NCBI GenBank assembly: GCA_964650465.1
Contig: CAZYTA010000027.1
Span: 1 to 36,463, forward strand
Direction: 5' to 3'
DNA length: 36,463 bases
From: RGIG6353 sp964650465
GTDB taxonomy: Bacteria; Bacillota; Clostridia; Oscillospirales; SIG627
A program made the translations under genes and the position numbers. The notes beneath the pieces are model-generated. The model saw only the letters and a program-made list of their open reading frames with translations, made no database searches and was not told the DNA's origin. Positions 23,523 to 30,363 of the stretch are shown piece by piece; position 1 is the stretch's first letter, and each line of letters opens with the position of its first letter.

Positions 23523-24631
23523 TATTTCAACAACCTCGATACATATTCAAGACACAGCTCAAGTCCTGTCTTTATTGATTCTTTATCCACCCATTCCTCA
23601 CGTGTGTGTGAGCCTGCGTGTATTCCGCCTACTCCGAAGCATATTGCAGGAATACCCAGCGACAGGGGAATGTTACAGTCTGTAGAGCTTGAACCGTAGG
23701 AGGGCTCCAGCTTTACTACATCTCGGATGGTGTCCGCTGTCAGCTTCATCAGCTCATCAAGACCCTTGATGCTGTCCTTGCCCGAAGGACGCTTGCCGAT
23801 AAGCTCAACTTCTATTTCGACACCCTCTTCCGATTTTGCCTTTTCAAAGATTCTTTCAAATTCCGCCTTCATGATGTTATAGCCTTCCTCGTCATCGGAA
23901 CGGAATTCAACCAGCATGGAAGCCTCCTGTGCTATGGTATTTACAGAAGTACCACCGCATATCTCGCCTACATTGTAGGTAGTCTTTCTGCCTTCCTTCT
24001 TGGGAGCTTCAAGAGCATAAATGTCACAAACTATCTTCGCAAGAGCCGCAATAGCATTCTTGTTACCGAATCTTGCAAAGGAGTGTCCGCCCTCTGTTTT
24101 GGCTGTTACTCTGAAACGCTCAGAGCCTACGGCACGGTCAACTATTCTGTTCATTGTAGCAGAGTCAAAGCTGATAAACCTCGCAATTCTGCCTTCAAAA
24201 TCCTTGAATATTTGGCGTGTGCCCTTAAGGTTGCCAAGACCCTCCTCACAGGAGTTGCACACGAACATAATGCCCTTTGCATCGGGACGGGAAGCGAGTA
24301 TTTCCTTTGCTGTCATCATCATTACAACAAGGTTTGCCGTATCATCTCCGATACCGGGACAGTGAAGCTTTTCACCGTCATCAATTACTTCAAAGGGCTC
24401 TGTGTCGGGGAATACCACATCGGTGTGTGCCGCAATAACGGTGATTTCGTTACAGCCGTCACAGCCGATTGGCAGTATTACGTTTAATGCTTCATCAATG
24501 TATGCACTGTCACCGCCGCAGGATTTCAGCCAGTTAAGGCAGAATTCCGCACGCTTCTCCTCGTGATTGGAGGGCGCGGGGATTGCCGCAAGTGTTTTTA
24601 AAAGCTCTATTGTTTCTTCATGCTTTGTCAT
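23522..24631 (-). CDS. M20 family metallopeptidase (PepT-like)
   Basis: Di-zinc exopeptidase, probably a cytoplasmic tri/dipeptidase or related amidohydrolase. The metal and catalytic residues of the M20 fold are present: HTDVVFPD (His69, Asp71), GIGDDTAN (bridging Asp96), NSCEEGLGN (Glu129, Glu130) and the C-terminal GIHAGSHTREE. 369 residues. The ATG at 24631 follows GCGAGGTGATAAAA; a 10-residue longer frame is not supported. First gene of a two-gene operon with the MlrC-like gene. Confidence 0.93.
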   Translation of the reverse strand: MTKHEETIELLKTLAAIPAPSNHEEKRAEFCLNWLKSCGGDSAYIDEALNVILPIGCDGCNEITVIAAHTDVVFPDTEPFEVIDDGEKLHCPGIGDDTANLVVMMMTAKEILASRPDAKGIMFVCNSCEEGLGNLKGTRQIFKDFEGRIARFISFDSATMNRIVDRAVGSERFRVTAKTEGGHSFARFGNKNAIAALAKIVCDIYALEAPKKEGRKTTYNVGEICGGTSVNTIAQEASMLVEFRSDDEEGYNIMKAEFERIFEKAKSEEGVEIEVELIGKRPSGKDSIKGLDELMKLTADTIRDVVKLEPSYGSSSTDCNIPLSLGIPAICFGVGGIHAGSHTREEWVDKESIKTGLELCLEYVSRLLK

Positions 24632-24649
24632 TTTTATCACCTCGCGGTT

Positions 24650-24678
24650 ATTGTAACACAAATGTGAATTATTGTCTA
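24650..24678 (-). promoter_or_regulatory. Promoter of the M20-MlrC operon
   Basis: Minus strand TAGACA (24673-24678), 17 bases, TACAAT (24650-24655), about 19 bases before the start codon. Confidence 0.65.
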
Positions 24679-24695
24679 TCTTTTTAATAAAAATA

Positions 24696-24724
24696 TTGAT
24701 TTTTATTTGTTGTTTTGATATAAT
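24696..24724 (+). promoter_or_regulatory. Promoter of the 24753-25169 membrane protein gene
   Basis: TTGATT (24696-24701), 17 bases, TATAAT (24719-24724), 28 bases before the start codon. Confidence 0.75.
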
Positions 24725-24752
24725 TTACTTAAATAATATCAAGGAGAATAAA

Positions 24753-25169
24753 ATGAAAACACTTTTGTCGGTGCTTTATCGCATCATCTGTCATTTTTCT
24801 ATTGTATTTTCAGCCATAGTTTTGTTTTTCGGAAAGTTTATGTCTGACAATCAGCTCATCGGACTCAAGCCCGAAAGCATATCGGTATTTGCTCTTTTCT
24901 CTCTCATATTCGGACTGTCCTCACTTGTTTTTGTAATCCCCAAGCTACCCGCAGCCCTTAAGAAGGTACTTCATTTTGTGATAAATATGGTGGGCTTTTT
25001 CTCTACCTTTATTACCATGGAGGGCGTTACCCAGTCCGAGGCATTTATTTCGGCGGCTTTGTTCGTGATTATATATGCGGTTGTTACTTTGCTTTCCTTC
25101 CTTCTCAAAAAGCTTGCAGGCAGAGTGAAAGCGGAAAAGGAAGATGTACAATCCGAGACAGCTGAGTGA
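24753..25169 (+). CDS. Four-segment small membrane protein, possibly DUF3021-like
   Basis: 138 residues with four hydrophobic segments (about 7-27, 45-63, 74-92 and 100-120) and a charged C terminus. The layout resembles DUF3021 proteins, which often sit beside LytTR regulators, but no such regulator is present here and the match is by impression. The ATG at 24753 follows AAGGAG; a 27-residue extension upstream overlaps the promoter and was rejected. A GC-rich hairpin with T tract follows 23 bases after the stop. Confidence 0.7.
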   Translation: MKTLLSVLYRIICHFSIVFSAIVLFFGKFMSDNQLIGLKPESISVFALFSLIFGLSSLVFVIPKLPAALKKVLHFVINMVGFFSTFITMEGVTQSEAFISAALFVIIYAVVTLLSFLLKKLAGRVKAEKEDVQSETAE

Positions 25170-25190
25170 TATGTCGAAATTACATAACAA

Positions 25191-25215
25191 AAAAGCGGCG
25201 ATTCGCCGCTTTTTG
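25191..25215 (+). terminator. Intrinsic terminator of the membrane protein gene
   Basis: AGCGGCG pairs with CGCCGCT around a three-base loop, flanked by an A run on the left and TTTTT on the right; it works in both directions. The T tract begins repeat copy R12. Confidence 0.85.
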
Positions 25216-25318
25216 TTATATTAGAATTTCTCGGAAACACCCTCGCCGTTTTACCTTGCTTCGGTTTATATATTGGTTGCGATAGGCGAGCATTGCCAGC
25301 GGCTGCTCACCGCTTTTT
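25216..25318 (+). repeat. Dispersed structured repeat, copy R12
   Basis: Contains TATATTAGAATTTCTCGG, CTCGCC (25242-25247), GGCGAG (25285-25290) and terminal AGCGG...CCGCT with TTTTT. The left part is the CTCGGAAACA variant also seen in the inverted copies R8 and R10. Confidence 0.88.
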
Positions 25319-25358
25319 GTTTATTTACAGGAAATTGCATTTTGTGAAAATCAATAAA

Positions 25359-26558
25359 TTATGCCAATAACCAATCAATTACATTTATTTGCTTTATCCC
25401 CTCGTAGTTTACTCCATTTCCAATATCATCAAGGGTTAAGAGTATTTTAGGATAATTATCTTTTATTCCCTGCAATGGTGCCAGTTCTCGCTCTAATGTT
25501 TTTTCGTCAAGTACGCTTACTGAAACCTGATAATATTCAACCTGGTTCATATTGGCAGCAACGAAATCTACTTCTTTCTCGGCTAACTTACCGATATTAA
25601 CTCGGTTTTTTCGTCTTAAAAGTTCAAGATAAACTATATTTTCAAGAAGATGTCCCAAATCTTTTGCGGATTGGCTTATGATATGATTCCTGATTCCGCT
25701 GTCCACAAAATAGTACTTACCAAGTGTCTTTAAGAACTGTCTTCCCTTTATATCATATCTTGTTGCGTTGTAAAGAATATAGCTGTCCGTCAACGCTCTT
25801 AAATATGCTTCGACAGTGTTAGGAGAGATTTTTCTGCCGCTTGATATAAGAGTATCGCTTATTTTCTTTGTCGAAATAGGACTTCCTATGCTTGAAGCAA
25901 CTGTTTTCAAAATATTTTCCAACACAGATACATCATTTATTTTTTCTCTTGTTGCAACATCTTTTAAGAGAATGGTGTTGTAGATACCCTCAATATATTG
26001 ATTTATAATCTTTTCATCATTTTCAAGATATGCAACGTAAGGGAAGGAACCGTGTCTTAAATAGCTATTAAATATTTCTCTTTTGCTTTTACCGCTTTTC
26101 TTCGTTGCTTCGTAGTATTCCTTAAAAGAAAACGGTAACATATCAATTTGAATATATCTTCCCGAAAGCAATGTTGCAAGCTCTCCCGATAATAAATAAG
26201 CATTTGAACCTGTAATATAAACATCGCAGTTTTTCTTTATGAAAAGACTGTCAACTGCCTTTTCAAATCCACTGCATTTCTGTACTTCGTCGATAAAAAT
26301 ATAATTATTTTTGTCAGGAACCAATTTTGAGGTTATATAGTTATATAATGCCTTATAATCAAGCAAATCAGCATTTTCAAGCTCTTCAAGATTGACCGAT
26401 ATAATTTGACTGTCCTCTACGCCGATTTGTTTTAAATAGTTAATATACAACTCAAACAAGGTGGATTTACCGCATCTTCTGACACCGGTAATAACCTTGA
26501 TGACTTGTTTATCTTTTAGTGCTATCAAATTATCTAAATATTCTTTACGCTGAATCAT
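25359..26558 (-). CDS. AAA_14 ATPase with C-terminal DUF4143 domain
   Basis: A 399-residue protein of the widespread AAA_14/DUF4143 family. Walker A GVRRCGKST is at 25-33, Walker B YIFIDEVQ near 93-100, sensor region ITGSNAYLLSGELATLLSGR after it. A winged-helix-like middle part (SSIGSPISTKKISDTL) precedes the DUF4143 nuclease-like fold with LLENIVYLELLRR and EKEVDFVA. The biological role of the family is not settled. ATG at 26558 with AGGTG 8 bases upstream; a GTG three codons earlier is less likely. AT-rich. It follows a consensus-like promoter and a leader hairpin. Confidence 0.92.
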   Translation of the reverse strand: MIQRKEYLDNLIALKDKQVIKVITGVRRCGKSTLFELYINYLKQIGVEDSQIISVNLEELENADLLDYKALYNYITSKLVPDKNNYIFIDEVQKCSGFEKAVDSLFIKKNCDVYITGSNAYLLSGELATLLSGRYIQIDMLPFSFKEYYEATKKSGKSKREIFNSYLRHGSFPYVAYLENDEKIINQYIEGIYNTILLKDVATREKINDVSVLENILKTVASSIGSPISTKKISDTLISSGRKISPNTVEAYLRALTDSYILYNATRYDIKGRQFLKTLGKYYFVDSGIRNHIISQSAKDLGHLLENIVYLELLRRKNRVNIGKLAEKEVDFVAANMNQVEYYQVSVSVLDEKTLERELAPLQGIKDNYPKILLTLDDIGNGVNYEGIKQINVIDWLLA

Positions 26559-26581
26559 TTCCTGCACCTCATTTCTTTGAT

Positions 26582-26644
26582 TATAGCCGAAGAGAGTTCG
26601 GCTCCCTTCGGCTATACATTAACACAAAAAGGCTAATTTGTCAA
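26582..26644 (-). promoter_or_regulatory. Promoter and leader hairpin of the ATPase gene
   Basis: Minus strand TTGACA (26639-26644), 17 bases, TAATGT (26616-26621). Directly at the expected transcript start is a 15-bp stem with one G-U pair (26582-26596 with 26602-26616, loop 5). It ends 24 bases before the start codon and may stabilise the mRNA or limit translation. Confidence 0.65.
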
Positions 26645-26780
26645 TAGTTTTTGCTCTGCAGAGAAAAAACTTCTGAAATTCGACAATTTATTTCTTGATG
26701 CAAAATATACTCCAAGGCAAACGTCTCCCCCACGTTCGAAAAGCAAATTAATAAAAATACAAAAATGCTTTTGGAGAGGG

Positions 26781-26818
26781 TTTGGGAGGGGGCTTTTTGC
26801 TAAAAGCCCCCTCCCAAA
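26781..26818 (-). terminator. Perfect 17-bp G/C-rich hairpin
   Basis: TTTGGGAGGGGGCTTTT (26781-26797), loop TGCT, and its exact complement (26802-26818). It lies downstream of the 58-residue gene on the minus strand. Preceded on the plus strand by AAAATGCTTTTGG, as at 29118-29160; together with 284-327 it forms a hairpin family. The interval 26645-26780 contains nothing else recognisable. Confidence 0.7.
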
Positions 26819-26853
26819 AATAAATATCAAAATCAAAATCAGCTGCTCGCCGC

Positions 26854-27030
26854 TTAGTTCACTTTTGCGGCGCAGTGAAGTATAAACTCCTCCAAAGACG
26901 GCTCTCTGCCCAGCTTGTTGCGCAGGGTATCCATTTCCGGCGATTTGGCTATTGCCTCCTGCATATCTCTTTCAACTTCCTCGGGACTTACATTGTTTTC
27001 CTTTGCGATTTCTTCGATGATTTCTTTCAT
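26854..27030 (-). CDS. Small 58-residue protein of unknown function
   Basis: A short soluble helical protein beginning MKEIIEEIAKENNVSPEEVE and ending SLEEFILHCAAKVN. The start at 27030 follows AGGAG with good spacing. The SPEEVERDMQ and EEFI segments recall small clostridial proteins sometimes labelled as Spo0A-C-like, but I cannot confirm that. The stop codon lies in a remnant of the dispersed repeat tail (TCAGCTGCTCGCCGCT, 26840-26855). Codon pattern and ribosome site make it a credible gene. Confidence 0.7.
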   Translation of the reverse strand: MKEIIEEIAKENNVSPEEVERDMQEAIAKSPEMDTLRNKLGREPSLEEFILHCAAKVN

Positions 27031-27149
27031 TTTTCTTCTCCTATGTTTTAATAACGTTTAATTATTGTAAATAACTTACAGTTATATTGTGCCATAGGAG
27101 TTTTGCGGATTTTGTCAAAATGTGTCGAAAAGCAAAAATTAATTTTATC

Positions 27150-27250
27150 TACAAGGAAATTGCATAAAATCACCTCGCCGTTTCGCCTTGTTTGGTTTTT
27201 TGCATAGGTTACGATAGGCGAGCATTGCCAGCGGCGGCTCGCCGCTTTTA
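27150..27250 (+). repeat. Dispersed structured repeat, copy R13
   Basis: CAAGGAAATTGCATAAAATC, CCTCGCCG, GTTACGATAGGCGAGCATTG and hairpin AGCGGCG-GCT-CGCCGCT with TTTTA. The T-rich end overlaps the stop codon (27248-27250) of the XRE gene. Confidence 0.88.
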
Positions 27251-27574
27251 TTTTTTGGAATGTTTTATCATAACATTTACAACATCGTGTATCCTTGACC
27301 TGTCCTCACGTGAAATATTCTCCAGCTTCTGAGCAAGCAGAGAGTCCTTTACGGTATAGCCCGTTACCAAAACATCATGCAACACCATGTCGGCGGATAC
27401 TTCCAGAGCGTTGAGTATGTTTATCAAGGTTTCCAGAGAGGGTATCTTTTCTCCTCTTTCAATCATACCGATATATGGCTGTGTCAGCTTTGTTTTTCTT
27501 GCAAGTGCCTCTTGTGTTATCTTTTTTGATGTTCGGTATTTTTTGATGTTATTGCCAATTGAACTGTAATCCAT
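27248..27574 (-). CDS. XRE-family (HTH_3) transcriptional regulator
   Basis: 108 residues with an N-terminal Cro/CI helix-turn-helix domain: IGNNIKKYRTSKKITQEALA, then KLTQPYIGMIERGEKIPSLE (about 6-60). The C-terminal 45 residues are probably for dimerisation (LLAQKLENISREDRSRIHDV). ATG at 27574 with AGGTGG upstream. A perfect palindrome between promoter and start suggests autorepression. It is divergent from the phage-like cassette at 27803-28965, which it may control. Confidence 0.9.
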   Translation of the reverse strand: MDYSSIGNNIKKYRTSKKITQEALARKTKLTQPYIGMIERGEKIPSLETLINILNALEVSADMVLHDVLVTGYTVKDSLLAQKLENISREDRSRIHDVVNVMIKHSKK

Positions 27575-27589
27575 AATCACACCACCTGA

Positions 27590-27641
27590 TAGTTATATCT
27601 TATAACTAATGGTATTATTATTTACAATAAAATTGTGTCAA
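27590..27641 (-). promoter_or_regulatory. Promoter and operator of the XRE gene
   Basis: Minus strand TTGACA (27636-27641), 17 bases, ATAATA (27613-27618). Just downstream lies the perfect inverted repeat TAGTTATA-AGA-TATAACTA (27590-27608), 16 bases before the start codon: a likely autoregulatory operator. Confidence 0.7.
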
Positions 27642-27802
27642 CTTATGGTTATTTATATTACTATACGTTATGAAAGTGAGAAAAATTTTTTAAAAAAATC
27701 CTTTCACAGATAAAAGATGTCATTGTATGTCATGCTATGTCAGTATAGAATTGAATTGTGCAACCGGTTAGCGCAAATAAATTTTATACGGAGGTGATCG
27801 TA

Positions 27803-28126
27803 ATGATCGACATCAGAAGGGGAGCGACCCCCACATTTGAATTTGAGACCGAAACCGACCTGTCAGAGTTCAGCGAAATATACATCGTAATAAAGCAGGA
27901 ATCGGGAAACGGTTATGTAAGTGTGGAAAAAACACTTACCAGGGATTGCAAGAAGCTTGACGAAAAGCATTTTTCGTTTAAGCTGTCTCAGAATGAGACC
28001 TTGGCTTTTGAGGATGGCAAAAAGACAGAGCTTCAGCTCAAGGGAAAGACCCTCGGGGGAGATGTGATGACTACCGATATTTTCGGACTTAATGTCAAGC
28101 GTGTCCTTAAAGAGGAGGTGATTTGA
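27803..28126 (+). CDS. Phage baseplate-like small protein
   Basis: 107 residues starting MIDIRRGATPTFEFETETDL, a start typical of small BppU-N-like or neck/baseplate proteins of clostridial phages, followed by alternating beta strands (EIYIVIKQE, VSVEKTLTR, TELQLKGKT). ATG at 27803 after GGAGGTGATCGTA. It overlaps the next gene (TGATG). No capsid, tail tape-measure or lysis gene is present, so this is either a domesticated fragment or a small secreted/tail-like cassette. Family assignment is tentative. Confidence 0.65.
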   Translation: MIDIRRGATPTFEFETETDLSEFSEIYIVIKQESGNGYVSVEKTLTRDCKKLDEKHFSFKLSQNETLAFEDGKKTELQLKGKTLGGDVMTTDIFGLNVKRVLKEEVI

Positions 28127-28965
28127 TGAAGCTTAATGTGGATTTCAAGAGTTCCGACACACAGCTTAAAGCGGATTTCGGAGCATTAACTCAGCTTTCC
28201 GACGAGCAAAAAAACACGTACGAAAAAAGCATTGATGAGCTGAGAAAAAGAGTTGAGCAGCTTGAAAAGGAGAATCCCGAGCTCTACCAAAAGGGCTTTA
28301 CCGACGGCAAAAAGGAAGAATATGATTTGTTCTGGGACAATTATCAGGAGAACGGAGCACGTACACTTTATACCAGAGGCTTTGCAGGGTCGGGCTGGAA
28401 TGACCTTAATTTCAAGCCTAAGTACAACATTGTTCCCACCGAAGCAACCAGTATGTTTACTATCAGTGCCATAACCGATTTGGACACACTTCTGAAAAAC
28501 AGCGGTGCGGCTCTCAATTTGTCAAAAGCAAACAAAACAGACTATATGTTCTATCTTTCCATGGTTACTGCAGTGCCTTCTCTGAATATATCCAACGCTT
28601 CGAGTGTTTCATATATGTTCAACAAGGCAAAGAAGCTTCATACAATAAAATGCTTGAAGGTAGCGAGAACACAGGAGCTTGGCGATGAGTTTTTCGAGGG
28701 CTGTACTTCCTTAAAGTATTTAAGGTTTGACGGTTTGGTGGGCTGTAATCTGAATCTCAAGGACTGTCCGCTTGATTATGACAGTATATACCATATTGTG
28801 TTTCAGCTGGATACCGAAATTGAAGGGGAAAGAACAGTTACATTCTCAAAGACGGTAGTGGATTCACTGTTTGAAACCGAGCCCGGTGCAAATGACGGCT
28901 CAGACAGCACGGACTGGTTGTACTTGGCACAATGCAGACCTATGTGGACATTTAAGGTAGCATAG
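28126..28965 (+). CDS. Coiled-coil protein with leucine-rich/BspA-like repeats
   Basis: 279 residues. The N terminus (1-60) is charged and helical (YEKSIDELRKRVEQLEKENPE). The middle and end resemble irregular leucine-rich repeats of the BspA type (ITDLDTLLKNS, MVTAVPSLNISNASSVSYMF, FEGCTSLKYLRFDGL). There is no signal peptide or sorting motif. The ATG overlaps the previous stop (TGATG), with GAGGAGGTG in front, so it is coupled to the baseplate-like gene. Such LRR proteins occur as tail-tip or adhesin-like products in phages of gut Clostridia; this is an inference from pairing. Confidence 0.7.
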   Translation: MKLNVDFKSSDTQLKADFGALTQLSDEQKNTYEKSIDELRKRVEQLEKENPELYQKGFTDGKKEEYDLFWDNYQENGARTLYTRGFAGSGWNDLNFKPKYNIVPTEATSMFTISAITDLDTLLKNSGAALNLSKANKTDYMFYLSMVTAVPSLNISNASSVSYMFNKAKKLHTIKCLKVARTQELGDEFFEGCTSLKYLRFDGLVGCNLNLKDCPLDYDSIYHIVFQLDTEIEGERTVTFSKTVVDSLFETEPGANDGSDSTDWLYLAQCRPMWTFKVA

Positions 28966-29117
28966 CAGGAATTACCGACGGAAAATAGCTTTTTTTCGGG
29001 GGATGTAATTTTTGGGTTATAAGTAGGGGAGGCGTTTCGCTTCACGCTCTATAGCCGAACTATTATCGTTATTTATCTGCTGCGGTTTGATGCTTTTTTG
29101 AAAATTCTTAAAAATGC

Positions 29118-29160
29118 TTTTGGGGATGGGACTTTTTGATGAAAAGCCCCATCCCCAAAA
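29118..29160. terminator. 19-bp G/C-rich hairpin between convergent genes
   Basis: TTTTGGGGATGGGACTTTT (29118-29136) pairs with 29142-29160 with one A-C mismatch. It lies between the plus-strand LRR gene and the minus-strand ymdB gene, so it can serve both. Preceded by AAAATGCTTTTGG-like sequence as at 26781. The rest of 28966-29117 shows nothing recognisable. Confidence 0.7.
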
Positions 29161-29180
29161 TAAACCCCAAAAAGCCAAAC

Positions 29181-29210
29181 GGTGAGCATTGTTACCGGTG
29201 ACTCACTGTA
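29181..29210 (+). repeat. Remnant of the dispersed repeat, R15
   Basis: GGTGAGCATTGTTACCGGTGACTCACTG matches only the right end (GGCGAGCATTGTCAGCGG-type plus hairpin), in two partial blocks. It supplies the stop codon (29203-29205) of ymdB. Confidence 0.55.
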
Positions 29211-29985
29211 TGTTTATCAATTCCACGCTTTTGCATTTGAAGGTGTCTGTATCAAGAGTAAAAATTGCTCCCGAAAGTGTGACATCTCCCTTTGCTGTAT
29301 TGTGGTATTGCGGTATTTTCGTGTAGAATTTTTTTATCATCAGCTCGGGCTCAATACCCAGAACCGAATCGTAAACGCCTGTCATTCCCACATCTGTAAC
29401 GTATCCCGTGCCGTTTTTGAATATCCTGGCATCGTTTGTTTGAATGTGAGTGTGAGTTCCGAAAACAATATTTATTCTGCCGTCAAAGGCAAGACCGAAG
29501 GCAATTTTTTCACTTGTTGCCTCGGCGTGCAGGTCAACCACTGAAAAATCGTAATTCCCTTTTTCTCTTTCGAGAATTGCCTCGGCTTTAAGAAAGGGCG
29601 ATTCAAGGCTTTCCATGAATACCGTTCCCTGCAGTGAGATTACCAGCATTTTGTAGCCTGATACATCAAAAATACCATAGCCTCTTCCGGGACATTCCGA
29701 GGGATAATTGGCAGGTCTGAGAACAGATACCGAGTTTTCGAGATAATCGTGAAACTGCTTTATCTGCCAGACATGATTACCTGTAGTTATGACATCGGCA
29801 CCGCCTGCAAATATCATTTCGGCGCTGTTTTTATCTATGCCGCCCTTCACTCCTGAATTTTCACCGTTAACGATAACAGCATCGGCTTTTAAATCTCTTC
29901 TTATGTCCCAAAGCTTTTTTCTTATGGCGGCAGTGCCGCTTTCGCCTACTACGTCACCAAGTGCTAAAATTTTGATTGTTGACAT
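29203..29985 (-). CDS. ymdB: YmdB-type (TIGR00282) metallophosphoesterase
   Basis: Cytoplasmic 2',3'-cyclic nucleotide phosphodiesterase family; in Bacillus subtilis YmdB affects biofilm and motility decisions and its gene lies next to rny. 260 residues with metal-binding ALGDVVG (Asp11), NGEN, TTGNHVW, DLHAEATSEK and GTHTHIQT. ATG at 29985 with GGAGAGAAT upstream; the 18-residue longer frame is unsupported. It lies downstream of rny as in B. subtilis, but separated by 378 bases that hold hairpins. Confidence 0.95.
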   Translation of the reverse strand: MSTIKILALGDVVGESGTAAIRKKLWDIRRDLKADAVIVNGENSGVKGGIDKNSAEMIFAGGADVITTGNHVWQIKQFHDYLENSVSVLRPANYPSECPGRGYGIFDVSGYKMLVISLQGTVFMESLESPFLKAEAILEREKGNYDFSVVDLHAEATSEKIAFGLAFDGRINIVFGTHTHIQTNDARIFKNGTGYVTDVGMTGVYDSVLGIEPELMIKKFYTKIPQYHNTAKGDVTLSGAIFTLDTDTFKCKSVELINIQ

Positions 29986-30097
29986 ATTCTCTCCAATTTT
30001 AAAAGGGGATGTTAAAAAAGTCCGGACCGCCAAAAACAATAAAAAGCAAAATATAAAAAGCTTTTATAACAGTTTGAATGTCAAAGTTTTAAGTGTA

Positions 30098-30201
30098 AAA
30101 ACTCGAAAATCGAGTTTTCTCAAAAAAATATATGTTTTTGGCTATGAACAAACTTCACCTCTCGACGTACGGAAGTACGCCTTCGGATTCAGTTTGTCCA
30201 T
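30098..30201 (-). other. Structured intergenic element between rny and ymdB
   Basis: Minus strand, in order: ATGGACAAACT/AGTTTGTTCAT (30191-30201 with 30144-30154, one G-U pair) enclosing a CGTAC-TTCC-GTACG hairpin (30166-30179), then an AAAACTCGA/TCGAGTTTT hairpin (30098-30118). A half copy of the GGGGATGTT arm lies at about 30004. This could be a small mobile element or a leader for ymdB. The rest of 29986-30363 has no gene. Confidence 0.5.
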
Positions 30202-30233
30202 TCTGAAGCTTTTTTTCCTATCCCCTATGGTTC

Positions 30234-30274
30234 GGGGCTGTTTAAAAACTCGAATAGAGTTTTTTAACAGCCCC
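30234..30274 (-). terminator. 18-bp hairpin downstream of rny
   Basis: GGGGCTGTTTAAAAACTC (30234-30251) pairs with 30257-30274 with a single mismatch. Belongs to the GATGTT/AAAACTC hairpin family seen at 21935-21974. Placed about 90 bases beyond the rny stop. Confidence 0.7.
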
Positions 30275-30363
30275 ATAATTTCCGAACTTAATAGTTCATA
30301 ATAGTTTATATATCTCAATAAATAATTATTCTCAAATTAGATTTATGTAAATATATTAAACGC

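Noticed and set aside
26781..29160. Complete insertion sequence or MITE with terminal inverted repeats
   Set aside because: The hairpins share sequence but no transposase frame or clear target duplications are visible between or around them.
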